Shown: positions 6,974-14,550, counted from the stretch's first letter. The stretch: DNA of 22,625 nt from an uncultured Fibrobacter sp. (GCA_937891805.1 CALATK010000036.1:1-22625), one strand, 5' to 3'. Numbers and translations: made by a program. Notes: generated from the sequence alone by a model not told the origin.

Positions 6974-8683
6974 GTGCGTGCCCTCCCCCTAGTTCTTTTG
7001 TTGGCCGCCCTTGCGTCGGGCGCTGTAACCCTTGATTTTGTGGACACTCCCGTGCAGGAGGTGGCCCGTTCTTTGTCGCTGGCCTACGATGTTCCCGTGA
7101 TGGTGGATGCCGGCGTGGACCGTCGGGTCACATTCCATCTGGAAGGAGTTTCCTTATTGGAGGGCTTGTCCGCCCTGTGTGAATCCAACGGGCTGGAACT
7201 GGTCCAGAAGGAGAATCTGCTGGTAATCCAGCCCCGAAAGCTTCGCGGGAAAAGCGACATCCGCCTGCAGGATTCCCTGGTGTCGGTTCAGGTGCAGGAC
7301 AAGGACGTTCTTGAATTTCTGGAAGAGTTCAGCGCCACTACAGGGCTGAACATCTTGTGGAAGCCGGATGTGCAGGGACGGCTCTCCGGAAGTATCCGCA
7401 GCCTGCCTGCGGAGCGAGCGTTTCGCTCCCTGCTAGAAGTCAACGGCTTTGCTGTAGAAAAGAAGAACGGCTGCCTGATGGTTCGCGCGGTGGTGCAGGC
7501 GGGGGACCGCAGGGAGGCCGCGGGCGCACAACCGGAATCGCCTGCACGAATCTGGAAAGAGGATTCGCTCTACGAAGCCCATCTGGACGGCGTCCCCGTT
7601 GGGGAGGCCGTGAAGGAACTGGCCGCCCTTGCGGAGCTGAACCTTGCCATGTACGGGAACCTGGACGAAAAGGTCCGCCTGGATTTTTCAAACGTAAGGC
7701 TCCTGGATTTTTTGGAGGCCCTGTTCCGGGGGAGCCGATACACCTTCCGGCTGGATTCCAGTACCTTATCGGTATCGGAGGGCGGAAACCGGAATCCCCT
7801 TTCGGTGACGAAACTTTACCCGCTGAAACACGTCTCTGGCGAGCACGCCCTGCAACAGCTGGGAAAGATTTTCTCTGGAAACGAGATGACGGTTTCGGAA
7901 GTGAAGGAACAGAACGCCGTGCTGCTTTCGGGAGCCACCGACCGGATTGAATCGGCGGTGGCCCTTTTACAGAAAATAGACGTTCCCCTGATGCAGGTGA
8001 CTCTTTCTTGCGTAATCGTGGAATTCCGGAAGGGGAGCGCTTTTGAAATCGGGCTACGGGGAGGCTCTGGCCGCCGCACAAAGGAAGGCGATTTGGGACT
8101 GAAAGGATTCCTGGATTTTTTGGGAAAGGATGCTTCGGGCAAGGGGGCCGTCGGTAAAATCGGCATCTTGCCGGACCGTTTCGAGCTGGAGCTAGCTTCT
8201 ATGGAAGAAAATAACCAGGCGAAGGTCCTTGCCCGCCCGCGGCTTACCACCCTGAACGGCAACAAGGCGGAGCTGAACGTGACTAATACGGTCTATTACC
8301 TGGTGAGCCAGGTCAGCGCCGAAGGTTACCCCATTACGGATTACCGCTCCTTCAACGACGGCATTTCTCTGGAGCTTACGCCATCGGTAACCCGGGAGGG
8401 CGTAATCACTCTGGATGTGGCTCCCGAAATCAAGACGGCGGGACGCAGCTCCGGTGACGGCCCGCGGGACATCAGCACCCGGAACCTAAAGACCATGGTG
8501 CTTTTGAAAAACGGGGAAACCCTTTGCCTCGGGGGACTGGTGCGCAAGAACAAGACCGAGGTGCGCACGGCCGTACCCTTCTTGGGGAGCATCCCGTTCA
8601 TCGGAAGGCTGTTCAGCTACGAGAGTGAAGAAGAGGAAGAAAGCGAGCTTGCCATCTTCATCACTCCGGAGGTGAAGTTCTGA
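6974..8683 (+). CDS. Secretin of a type II secretion / type IV pilus system
   Basis: 569 residues, an outer-membrane pore-forming secretin of the GspD/PilQ superfamily. A Sec signal peptide covers about residues 1-17. Three STN/N0-like modules follow (about 18-90, 93-168 and 195-265), then a secretin_N module (about 278-335). The C-terminal secretin domain (about 340-569) carries 'LARPRLTTLNGNKAEL', 'LTPSV', 'GETLCLGGLVRKNKTE' and the closing 'VPFLGSIPFIGRLF'. The GTG start is chosen because TGGAGG (6961-6966) sits seven bases upstream and it gives a clean signal peptide. The stop overlaps the next ATG by one base (TGATG). No pilotin or AMIN domain is visible. Whether it serves pili or secretion cannot be decided from the window, so no symbol is given. 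Confidence 0.9.
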   Translation: MRALPLVLLLAALASGAVTLDFVDTPVQEVARSLSLAYDVPVMVDAGVDRRVTFHLEGVSLLEGLSALCESNGLELVQKENLLVIQPRKLRGKSDIRLQDSLVSVQVQDKDVLEFLEEFSATTGLNILWKPDVQGRLSGSIRSLPAERAFRSLLEVNGFAVEKKNGCLMVRAVVQAGDRREAAGAQPESPARIWKEDSLYEAHLDGVPVGEAVKELAALAELNLAMYGNLDEKVRLDFSNVRLLDFLEALFRGSRYTFRLDSSTLSVSEGGNRNPLSVTKLYPLKHVSGEHALQQLGKIFSGNEMTVSEVKEQNAVLLSGATDRIESAVALLQKIDVPLMQVTLSCVIVEFRKGSAFEIGLRGGSGRRTKEGDLGLKGFLDFLGKDASGKGAVGKIGILPDRFELELASMEENNQAKVLARPRLTTLNGNKAELNVTNTVYYLVSQVSAEGYPITDYRSFNDGISLELTPSVTREGVITLDVAPEIKTAGRSSGDGPRDISTRNLKTMVLLKNGETLCLGGLVRKNKTEVRTAVPFLGSIPFIGRLFSYESEEEEESELAIFITPEVKF

Positions 8684-9735
8684 TGGCTAGCGTTCAGGGT
8701 GTTGACGCCCGGATTTGCACCTGGGAGCTGGTGACGGGATTTGAAGAAAGTCTTGCCCCCGAAAACCTGCTGGAATATTTCCGAAGGGATTTTCCGGAAG
8801 TGGAAGGTATTCCAAAATTCTGGAAGATGGTGTCCTTCAATTCGCCGGAGGGCCGCAGGCACCGATACCTGGTAATCCTCGGCTCGCCTGCGGTAAGCGA
8901 CGGTAGCGTGAAAGGTTTCGGCAAGCGTTGTTGGCGGGGGAGGCGCGCTCTGCCTCGCTCCCTGTTCCTGTACGCCAGGGCCGACGCCCAGATGGAATCC
9001 TGGGAGAGTTACGAGAACTTTCGCTATGCCGCTATCGTGAACGGCACCTTGTACGTGCTGGTCTTTTACGAGGGCAGGCTTTGCCACTGGTCCGAAGAAC
9101 GGGGCTACGGGGGTGCTTGCGGGAAGGAAATGGCTGTCGGTCGCCTGCAGCGGATGGACGAATTCTTGCGGCAGGACCCGTTGTTTTCAAAGGCAGGAAA
9201 CTTCCGGCAGGGCGAGCTGGAATTCCTGGAAGTGGACTTCGGCGACCCTGCGGCGGTATGGGTGGTACAGCTTGGAAAAGCCGCCCGGGATCCGTTCTGG
9301 AAGGACCTGCATCTTGAATCCAGGAAGCGGGGGAGGGCGGCGGGACTTTCTTTAATTCTATTTTTCCTGATGATGTTTGCGGGAATCCTTGTGCGGGAAA
9401 ATCTTGATGCTGGCGGTGTGGCGATGCCTGGTCCGGAGGCCCCTGTGCTATCCACACCCGCGACAGGGCCCATGTCAAAAGAACCCCGTATCCAAAAAAC
9501 TGCAAAAAGCTCGCGCCCGAAAGCCAGAGAGGCGGCTACCGAGTGCCCAAGGCCGTCCATTTCCGTTCAGGGAATCGTAGGGGACAGGCTGTTTTCGGGT
9601 ATGTTCGCTGGCACGCGGGTCATGAAAAGGGCGGGGGATTCTTTGGAGTCGTATCGGGTGAAATCCGTGCTCCGGGACCGGGTGGTGCTGGAGTGTGGAG
9701 GTGCCGAGTGGGAGGTGCTCAATGGTGCGCCCTAG
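8683..9735 (+). CDS. Bitopic inner-membrane protein with GspC/PilP-like periplasmic domain
   Basis: 350 residues. About 1-215 is a soluble region without a motif I can name. One membrane segment follows at about 219-238 (GLSLILFFLMMFAGILV) with positive charges just before it, so the N-terminus is cytosolic. A Pro/Lys-rich linker (about 245-290) leads to a final domain (about 292-347) with the pattern of the GspC/PilP homology region: 'ISVQGIVGDRLFSGM', 'GDSLESYRVKSVLRDRVVL'. That domain usually contacts the N0 domain of the secretin, which is encoded by the preceding, 1-bp-overlapping gene. The N-terminal part could play a GspL/PilM-type role, but that is only position-based. Its 3' end overlaps the next gene by 14 bp. 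Confidence 0.6.
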   Translation: MASVQGVDARICTWELVTGFEESLAPENLLEYFRRDFPEVEGIPKFWKMVSFNSPEGRRHRYLVILGSPAVSDGSVKGFGKRCWRGRRALPRSLFLYARADAQMESWESYENFRYAAIVNGTLYVLVFYEGRLCHWSEERGYGGACGKEMAVGRLQRMDEFLRQDPLFSKAGNFRQGELEFLEVDFGDPAAVWVVQLGKAARDPFWKDLHLESRKRGRAAGLSLILFFLMMFAGILVRENLDAGGVAMPGPEAPVLSTPATGPMSKEPRIQKTAKSSRPKAREAATECPRPSISVQGIVGDRLFSGMFAGTRVMKRAGDSLESYRVKSVLRDRVVLECGGAEWEVLNGAP

Positions 9736-10600
9736 TTCCCGAGGGTTCGTGCTGCCCCTGGTGGCGGTTCTGCTGCTGAGCCTGACGCTGCTCTTTACCA
9801 CCCTGCTGAAATCGGCGGGGCACATGAATCCGGTGTATGCCCGGTTCAAGTCGGATTTCGAGAATTTCTACAAGGCGGAATCCGCCGTGCTGCTCCATTT
9901 GCAGGGGTTTCCGTCGGGGTATTATCCAGAGCTGCCTCCCGTGCAGGCGGAACCCTTCGGCCCTTGGGAAAAGATTTGCGCTTCTGCTGTCATGGACAGT
10001 TCCGGCAAGGCGTCGGGCGTGGGGGAGCTTTGCTTTGTGGCGGGAACGGAACCCCACGACGTTTCTTTTTGGGAATGGTCGAACGGGATTTCTGCCTACA
10101 GGGCCGATTTGGAAAAGCGGCTGCAGGAGATGACGGCGGAAAAAGACCTGTACGGAAACAAGCGTTATTTTCAGGCCGAACAGTTTATGTCGGGCGCTAT
10201 TCATCAGGGCGATCTTGAGATGAATTTTTCCGATAGCGTTCGTTCGGCTAGCTTCTGGGTGGAAGGAACCGCCCTTATTCGTGGAAGGGCCCATTTTGAT
10301 ACCCTCCGGTTATATTCCCTGGACGATGTCGTGTTTCAGGGAGAAATTTCTGTCGGGTACCTAGAGCTCTTCACTCGAGGTGGTTTTCGCGCCGAAGGGG
10401 ATGCGTGTTTTCGGGGGGTGGTGCTTGCTTCAAGTTTCCGGATGCAAGACCGTGCCCGGAGTCTGTTTCCGACGGCTATAGTGGCAACCTGGTCCGAAAG
10501 TGACGAGAATGACACTGCGCAGAACTCTGAGGATGATCCTGGCGGGATTCTGTTCCCCGCCTTTATAGAGGGCAAACGCAAAATCTGGGGGCGCCTATGA
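9722..10600 (+). CDS. GspK/PilX-like minor pseudopilin
   Basis: 292 residues. The N-terminus 'SSRGFVLPLVAVLLLSLTLL' is a class III prepilin leader with cleavage between Gly8 and Phe9. Position 5 of the mature protein is Leu rather than the usual Glu, which is the signature of GspK/PilX-type tip pseudopilins. The remainder is a globular domain of unrecognised sequence with a late acidic stretch (about 262-275). The ATG at 9722 is preferred over an upstream in-frame ATG (9695) because it gives the prepilin leader and has GGGAGG at 9709-9714. The gene overlaps its upstream neighbour by 14 bp and the next gene by 4 bp (ATGA), consistent with one translationally coupled operon. Confidence 0.7.
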   Translation: MVRPSSRGFVLPLVAVLLLSLTLLFTTLLKSAGHMNPVYARFKSDFENFYKAESAVLLHLQGFPSGYYPELPPVQAEPFGPWEKICASAVMDSSGKASGVGELCFVAGTEPHDVSFWEWSNGISAYRADLEKRLQEMTAEKDLYGNKRYFQAEQFMSGAIHQGDLEMNFSDSVRSASFWVEGTALIRGRAHFDTLRLYSLDDVVFQGEISVGYLELFTRGGFRAEGDACFRGVVLASSFRMQDRARSLFPTAIVATWSESDENDTAQNSEDDPGGILFPAFIEGKRKIWGRL

Positions 10601-10983
10601 AACGGGGCTTTACCTTGATGGAAGTCATGGTGGCCGTGGTGGTGCTCTCTATCGGAGCCATGGGAATCGGGCACACCATCGTCAGTTTTTCGCAGATAAA
10701 GGAGAGGGAGTCCAAAAAGGGACACGCCCTCCTGGAGGCGGTGGCCCTGATAGAAGAGAATGTGGCAAAGCCTGCCCCCTGCGTAAAGCCTAGGCGCGAC
10801 CAGGCCGACACGGCCTTGACCATGGTTTCGGTATCGAGGCAGGGGATTGATTTTTCACTGTCGTTTGAACGTGTTCCAGGTGGAGCCCCCTTGCAGTGGG
10901 TGGCCGTCCACGAAACTTCGGGATACTGGAGCGACTTGACCTTGAAAAGGATTGTGCGGTGCGAAGAGACGGATTCACATTGA
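10597..10983 (+). CDS. Prepilin with N-methylation motif (GspI/PilV-like)
   Basis: 128 residues. 'MKRGFTLMEVMVAVVVLSIG' is a textbook type IV prepilin leader: a 4-residue leader, cleavage after Gly4, N-methylated Phe, Glu at mature position 5 and a hydrophobic helix. Length and the 'EVMVAVVVLSIGAMG' helix are closest to GspI/PilV minor pilins. The globular part contains two Cys (about residues 62 and 122) that could form a disulfide. It starts in a 4-bp overlap with the GspK/PilX-like gene and its 3' end overlaps the next prepilin gene. Confidence 0.8.
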   Translation: MKRGFTLMEVMVAVVVLSIGAMGIGHTIVSFSQIKERESKKGHALLEAVALIEENVAKPAPCVKPRRDQADTALTMVSVSRQGIDFSLSFERVPGGAPLQWVAVHETSGYWSDLTLKRIVRCEETDSH

Positions 10984-11183
10984 TGGAACTGGTGGTGACC
11001 ATGGCCTGTGCGGGAATTGTGGCACTGGTGGCCTTTGGTGTGTGGAAAGGCATGCACGGGGATTACGTGCGGCTGCAGAGGGATTACCAGACCAGCACGG
11101 GTGCGCTCTTGCAGGACTTGATACAAACTAAAAATCGGGTCGTGGTGAACCCAGACCCGAAATCAATCTCTAATCGTTATTAA
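10959..11183 (+). CDS. Very short prepilin-like protein, probably truncated
   Basis: 74 residues from a GTG at 10959, chosen because AAAAGGA lies seven bases upstream and the resulting N-terminus 'RRDGFTLMELVVTMACAG' is a perfect prepilin leader (cleavage after Gly5, Glu at mature position 5). The first 24 bp overlap the preceding prepilin gene. GspH/GspJ/PilW-type pseudopilins are normally about 150-220 residues. This one stops shortly after the N-terminal helix and would have almost no globular head. The following ~60 bp are non-coding, and a dispersed repeat begins at 11228. It may be the stub of a gene cut by rearrangement, or a real mini-pilin. Confidence 0.6.
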   Translation: MRRDGFTLMELVVTMACAGIVALVAFGVWKGMHGDYVRLQRDYQTSTGALLQDLIQTKNRVVVNPDPKSISNRY

Positions 11184-11227
11184 TTACTTTCTCGAATTTC
11201 TCAGAACTTCTTGAGTCCTTCGATAAT

Positions 11228-11256
11228 TCCGAACTCCGAAATCAGGATTCTGAATT
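11228..11256 (-). repeat. Dispersed 29-bp repeat type 2, copy a
   Basis: Read on the minus strand this matches 20790-20818 at 27 of 29 positions. It contains two spaced TTCGGA units. Here it overlaps the last codons and the stop (TGA at 11242-11244) of the glycosyltransferase gene, which ends Asn-Ser-Glu-Ser inside the repeat. It lies between the truncated prepilin and the convergent glycosyltransferase. Confidence 0.65.
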
Positions 11257-12777
11257 CTTCTTAGCCCGATGCATCTCGATGATGTTTCCGATGTAGTGCA
11301 TAAAGGAGAGCACGCTCACGGAAAGGAAACCGACGGCATAGAGGGCGAGGAACGGTCCGATGATGAACTTCTGGGCGCCGATGTATTCCAGAAGACCGAA
11401 GATGCAGTAAACGCCAACGCCAAGTTCGATAACGGCCTGCCAGGGGAACTTCTGGGCGTAGTGGCTCTTGGCCTTTTTCTTGGAGCCGCCGCTCTTGGGC
11501 GTGCGGACAAAACTGCCCTTGCTTCCGATGACGGCGGAGAACACGGCACGGGAGTTGCTCACGGCGATGCCCACGCCAAGTGCCATCAAGATAGGCAGAC
11601 TCAGCAGGCGGATTTTCCAGCCGGTATAGCCGGAGCAGCGCTGGGCCACAAAGTAAAGCACAGAAGGAGCGATAGCGGCAAGGAAGATAAAGCTGAAACC
11701 GATGGTGTAGGCCCAGCCCGGCAGGTGTGCCACCGGTTCAAAGAAGGCAAGCAGGGGCCAGGCGCAGAGGGCGGTAAACAACATGCAGGGGTGAATCGAG
11801 TAGTGGGTCGTGTGGAGGATGGCGCCGATCTTTACGCGGAGCGGAACCTTCGCCTTGAGCACACGGGGCAGAATCTTGATGGCGGTCTGGATAGAACCCT
11901 TGGCCCAGCGGAACTGCTGCGCCTTGAAGGCGTTGATGTCGTTGGGGAGTTCGGCGGGGACGATCACGTCGAAGACGAACTTCATTTTCCAGCCGGCCAG
12001 CTGGGACCGGTAGGAAAGGTCCATGTCTTCGGTCAGGGTGTCGCCTTCCCAGCCGCCACCACCGTAGATGGCCTGCTTGCGCCACACGCCGGCGGTGCCG
12101 TTGAAGTTCATGAACAGCTTGCCCCAGCTACGGGCGGATTGTTCCACCACGAAGTGTCCGTCGATACCGATGGACTGGGCGAGGGTAAGACCGGATTCGG
12201 TGCGGTTCAGGTGGCCCCAGCGGCCCTGGACAAGTCCAATCTTTTCGTCCATCACCAGGTAGGGGATGGTCTTGAGGAGGAAGTCCTTCTCGGGCACGAA
12301 GTCTGCGTCGAATATGGCGAGGAAATCGCCCTTGGCAACCTGCATGGCCTCCTTGAGGGCGCCGGCCTTGAATTCGGAACGGTTCGTGCGGTGGATGAGT
12401 TTGATGTCGTAACCCTTGGCGGCCAGTTCTTCCACCTTTTTCTTGGCTACTTCGTAGCATTCGTCGGTGGAGTCGTCCAGGACCTGGATTTCGTGCTTGT
12501 CCTTGGGGTAGTCGATAGCGCAGACCGCCTCCAGCAGTCGCTCCACGCAGTTGGCCTCGTTAAACACGGGCAGCTGGGTGGTAACCTGGGGCAGGTCCGC
12601 CATGGAATGTTCACGGTAAAACTGGAGAATGTTCTTGCGGTCGGTAAGACGGGTCTTTCGGCTGTTCTTCAGGAACAGGTAAATACTGTAATAGCAACTA
12701 AAACCGTAAATGACCAAGCCAACGCCTGCGATGACGTACACCACGAACATCGCATAGAGTAGGACACTGTTTATCAT
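11242..12777 (-). CDS. Processive-type membrane GT2 glycosyltransferase (cellulose/mannan synthase-like)
   Basis: 511 residues. One N-terminal helix (about 5-35) precedes a GT-A domain with all canonical processive GT2 motifs: 'DDSTD' (101-105), 'DAD' (157-159), 'GTAGVWR' (227-233), the base 'TED' (249-251) and 'QQFRW' (287-291). Several helices follow (about 325-347, 355-378, 390-408, 445-465, 470-495). This is the architecture of CslA/BcsA-like enzymes that polymerise a beta-glycan or glucosylate a lipid at the inner membrane. No PilZ domain is visible, so regulation by c-di-GMP through this protein is not indicated. AAAGG precedes the ATG on the minus strand. It stands alone, convergent with the pseudopilin operon and divergent from the TusA-like gene. 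Confidence 0.88.
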   Translation of the reverse strand: MINSVLLYAMFVVYVIAGVGLVIYGFSCYYSIYLFLKNSRKTRLTDRKNILQFYREHSMADLPQVTTQLPVFNEANCVERLLEAVCAIDYPKDKHEIQVLDDSTDECYEVAKKKVEELAAKGYDIKLIHRTNRSEFKAGALKEAMQVAKGDFLAIFDADFVPEKDFLLKTIPYLVMDEKIGLVQGRWGHLNRTESGLTLAQSIGIDGHFVVEQSARSWGKLFMNFNGTAGVWRKQAIYGGGGWEGDTLTEDMDLSYRSQLAGWKMKFVFDVIVPAELPNDINAFKAQQFRWAKGSIQTAIKILPRVLKAKVPLRVKIGAILHTTHYSIHPCMLFTALCAWPLLAFFEPVAHLPGWAYTIGFSFIFLAAIAPSVLYFVAQRCSGYTGWKIRLLSLPILMALGVGIAVSNSRAVFSAVIGSKGSFVRTPKSGGSKKKAKSHYAQKFPWQAVIELGVGVYCIFGLLEYIGAQKFIIGPFLALYAVGFLSVSVLSFMHYIGNIIEMHRAKKNSES

Positions 12778-12816
12778 AATTCCAAAAACCTTTGCATACT
12801 TGAATGCTTGACGCCA

Positions 12817-12822
12817 ATTATA
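12817..12822 (-). promoter_or_regulatory. Candidate -10 element for the GT2 gene
   Basis: On the minus strand there is a perfect TATAAT 39 bases before the ATG at 12777. No convincing -35 lies 16-18 bases upstream of it, so the element is listed only as a candidate. Confidence 0.35.
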
Positions 12823-12944
12823 GAAAGGTTAACAAAACATTTCTACACTTTCTACGAATTTTTTGATAGTTTTTTTATCGCTTTGGGAAATTTTGAAAAA
12901 AAAGAAAATTTTATCGGTTTTACCCCTTGACAAGGCACTGCCAG

Positions 12945-13463
12945 ATGGACAAAAATCCGCTTTTAGTTTGGGTTGAAAACAACCGGAAAAAAGAGGGCTT
13001 CGGCAAGTCTCTGGTCCAGCTCTTGGGGTACGCCTGCACGGACTGGATCCGCAGGGAGTGTTCTGCAAGTCTTACCGGCACCGATGGTCTAGCCTGGTTT
13101 TTGGCGAAGGCCCCTGCCGAAATCCCCATGGGGGAGTGGGTGCAGAGTCCGGAAGAACATGCGGAGGCCATCGTGGACTTTTGCGAGCTGTCCAAGACGG
13201 CGCCCATTCCGGAGAGCCTGAAGATGGAGTTTCCGAAGGTGCTGGACTTGCGGGGCGTGGCCTGCCCCGGGAACTCGGTTCGGTCCCGCCTGGTGATGGC
13301 GGGGTTTCCCGCGGGTCGGCCGCTGGAAATATACCTGGACGATGGTTCCCCTATCGAAAACGTGCCGGGCTCCCTGGTGGCCGACGGCATAAAGGTGCTT
13401 TCCCGGAAGAAAACGGGAAATTATTGGGTGCTTTCGGTGGTCAAGCCGGATGAGAATGTGTAG
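12945..13463 (+). CDS. TusA/SirA-domain protein with unknown N-terminal region
   Basis: 172 residues. Residues ~98-168 are a TusA-like sulfur-carrier domain: 'VLDLRGVACPGN' with the persulfide-bearing Cys at 107, 'LEIYLDDGSPIENVPGSL' and 'NYWVLSVVK'. The family's usual CPxP is CPGN here, as in some SirA-like variants. TusA proteins relay sulfane sulfur for thiouridine or cofactor synthesis or sulfur oxidation. The first ~95 residues match nothing I know and contain Cys31, Cys39 and Cys80, possible relay partners. The ATG at 12945 (AAGG nine bases upstream) is preferred over an in-frame TTG at 12927 that lacks a ribosome site. The next gene begins nine bases after the stop. Confidence 0.7.
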   Translation: MDKNPLLVWVENNRKKEGFGKSLVQLLGYACTDWIRRECSASLTGTDGLAWFLAKAPAEIPMGEWVQSPEEHAEAIVDFCELSKTAPIPESLKMEFPKVLDLRGVACPGNSVRSRLVMAGFPAGRPLEIYLDDGSPIENVPGSLVADGIKVLSRKKTGNYWVLSVVKPDENV

Positions 13464-13472
13464 ATTAGAAGT

Positions 13473-14057
13473 GTGGAAAACAGGATTCTGATAATCGGGG
13501 ACGAAATGCTCGGGAGCGAGGGCGAAGCCGCCTTCCGCTGTTCGGAGATGCTGCTGTGCGCAGAGCCCAACCGGCCCATGCAGTTTTCCATCAACGCTCC
13601 CTTGCCCCTGTCGATTCCCCAGCTTTTTGCCCGGGCATCGTCTGATGTTATCGGCAAGAAGGCGGGGCGTATCGTGCTTGCCTTAGGGCTCTCTGACCTG
13701 AAACGGGAACGGGGGAGTGCCGAAGCCGTAGCCGAAAACTACCGCACGCTTCTGGACGAACTTTTGAAAAAGACCCAGTCCGAATTGGACCTGCTTACAA
13801 TTCCTACCGAAATGCTTCCGGAAGGGGCAGACCAGGTGGAACTGCTGAACCAGTCCATACGGGGCTTTGTGGACTTGGCACCGGAACGCATCGGGGTCTT
13901 CGACTGGGAATCCCATGTGCGAAAGTTCCTGGAAAAGCAGGAGGAACGGGGAAAGTTCGGCCGTAGCCTCTTTTCGGAGGCCTCCAAACCCACCTCTTTG
14001 TGCATCACCCTGCTTTCTATGTTCCTGGAAGATTGTATATTAAAAGAGTTGAAATAG
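13473..14057 (+). CDS. Degenerate SGNH/GDSL-hydrolase-like protein
   Basis: 194 residues from a GTG. The order of conserved segments recalls the SGNH hydrolase fold: a first strand 'RILIIGDEML' where esterases have GDS(L), a central 'RIVLALGLSDL' where they have GxND, then a helix 'ENYRTLLDELL' and a strand 'LDLLTIP'. The catalytic serine position is Glu11, the Asn of block III is Ser, and no DxxH block is visible near the C-terminus. If the fold call is right, the protein is unlikely to be a classical esterase. It follows the TusA-like gene by nine bases and precedes the zinc-ribbon gene by eight, so the three probably form an operon. The Shine-Dalgarno for the GTG is weak. Fold assignment is tentative. 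Confidence 0.5.
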   Translation: MENRILIIGDEMLGSEGEAAFRCSEMLLCAEPNRPMQFSINAPLPLSIPQLFARASSDVIGKKAGRIVLALGLSDLKRERGSAEAVAENYRTLLDELLKKTQSELDLLTIPTEMLPEGADQVELLNQSIRGFVDLAPERIGVFDWESHVRKFLEKQEERGKFGRSLFSEASKPTSLCITLLSMFLEDCILKELK

Positions 14058-14065
14058 GAGTTAGT

Positions 14066-14401
14066 ATGAGTCTTTTTGATGATCATTTTGCCGCAAAGAA
14101 TGCCGCGAGCGCTCGCGCCTGGGCCATGGACGAAGAAGAAAAGAAGAAAAAAGAGAAACGTGAACCCGCTCCCCCCAAGATGGGCATCTGCGACAAGTGC
14201 CACAAGGAAGCCCTGGTGAGGCCTTACCGCTCCCGCCAGGCCGACAAGATGGACGGCGCCACCAGCTTCGGTACGGTGACCAGGCTCCTGTGCGAAGAGT
14301 GCGCCCCCAAGTCCCGCCGCGAGCGTGACGCCGACGTGCCCCAGCTGACCAACAAGCAGGTCAAGAACCTGATGAGGAGCGCCAAGAAAGGGCTTTTATA
14401 G
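14066..14401 (+). CDS. Small zinc-ribbon protein of unknown function
   Basis: 111 residues from the ATG at 14066, which has TAGGAG at 14055-14060; a longer in-frame start at 14000 would overlap the upstream gene and lacks a ribosome site. The N-terminal third is charged, with an EEEKKKKEKRE run likely forming a helix. The core has two cysteine knuckles, 'CDKC' (42-45) and 'CEEC' (76-79), spaced 30 residues apart, which should bind one zinc. The C-terminus is basic. Such small ribbons often bind nucleic acid or protein, but no specific family is recognised. It is the third gene of the apparent operon with the TusA-like and SGNH-like proteins. Confidence 0.65.
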   Translation: MSLFDDHFAAKNAASARAWAMDEEEKKKKEKREPAPPKMGICDKCHKEALVRPYRSRQADKMDGATSFGTVTRLLCEECAPKSRRERDADVPQLTNKQVKNLMRSAKKGLL

Positions 14402-14423
14402 GTGTGCGGTGTGAAGAAAGTCG

Positions 14424-14450
14424 TCAGTTGTCAGTGATGAGTTGTGAGTA
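14424..14450 (-). repeat. Dispersed repeat type 1, copy b, overlapping a promoter
   Basis: Read on the minus strand this begins TACTCACAACT, identical to the first 11 bases of the copy at 1098, and continues with a related but diverged CACTGACAACTGA. On the plus strand it contains the -35 hexamer and the whole spacer of the candidate sulP promoter. Confidence 0.5.
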
Positions 14451-14456
14451 TATAGT
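14428..14456 (+). promoter_or_regulatory. Candidate sigma-70-type promoter for the SulP transporter
   Basis: TTGTCA (14428-14433), a 17-bp spacer and TATAGT (14451-14456), each hexamer one mismatch from consensus. It lies about 95 bp before the sulP ATG. The -35 and spacer fall inside the dispersed repeat at 14424-14450. The resulting leader of about 85 bases contains the hairpin at 14527. Confidence 0.55.
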
Positions 14457-14526
14457 TTGGCGCCAAGGGCGCGATTATTTCCCCTTTCCCCCTTAACGGG
14501 GCTTGTAAAGTTTTCTAAATTTGGCG

Positions 14527-14542
14527 CCGTTCTTTAGAACGG
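14527..14542 (+). promoter_or_regulatory. Inverted repeat at the sulP ribosome-binding site
   Basis: CCGTTCT (14527-14533) and AGAACGG (14536-14542) form a perfect 7-bp inverted repeat with a 2-nt spacer, most likely a 6-bp stem with a TTTA loop in RNA. The last two bases of the 3' arm are the first two of the GGAG Shine-Dalgarno (14541-14544), so the hairpin could partly mask translation initiation. It could equally be a DNA operator. Confidence 0.5.
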
Positions 14543-14550
14543 AGTGCCCG

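Noticed and set aside
11269..12762. A 497-codon open frame antisense to the processive glycosyltransferase
   Set aside because: The translation is His/Gly/Asp-rich without motifs, while the opposite strand carries all GT2 catalytic motifs. It is a composition shadow.
12927..12932. TTGACA, a perfect -35 hexamer
   Set aside because: No -10 follows at 16-18 bp and it lies almost at the TusA-like gene start; probably chance.
14457..14528. Repeated TTGGCGCC octamers here and near 17041
   Set aside because: The GGCGCC palindrome also occurs in coding sequence (near 2385) and shows no consistent position; no function is supported.
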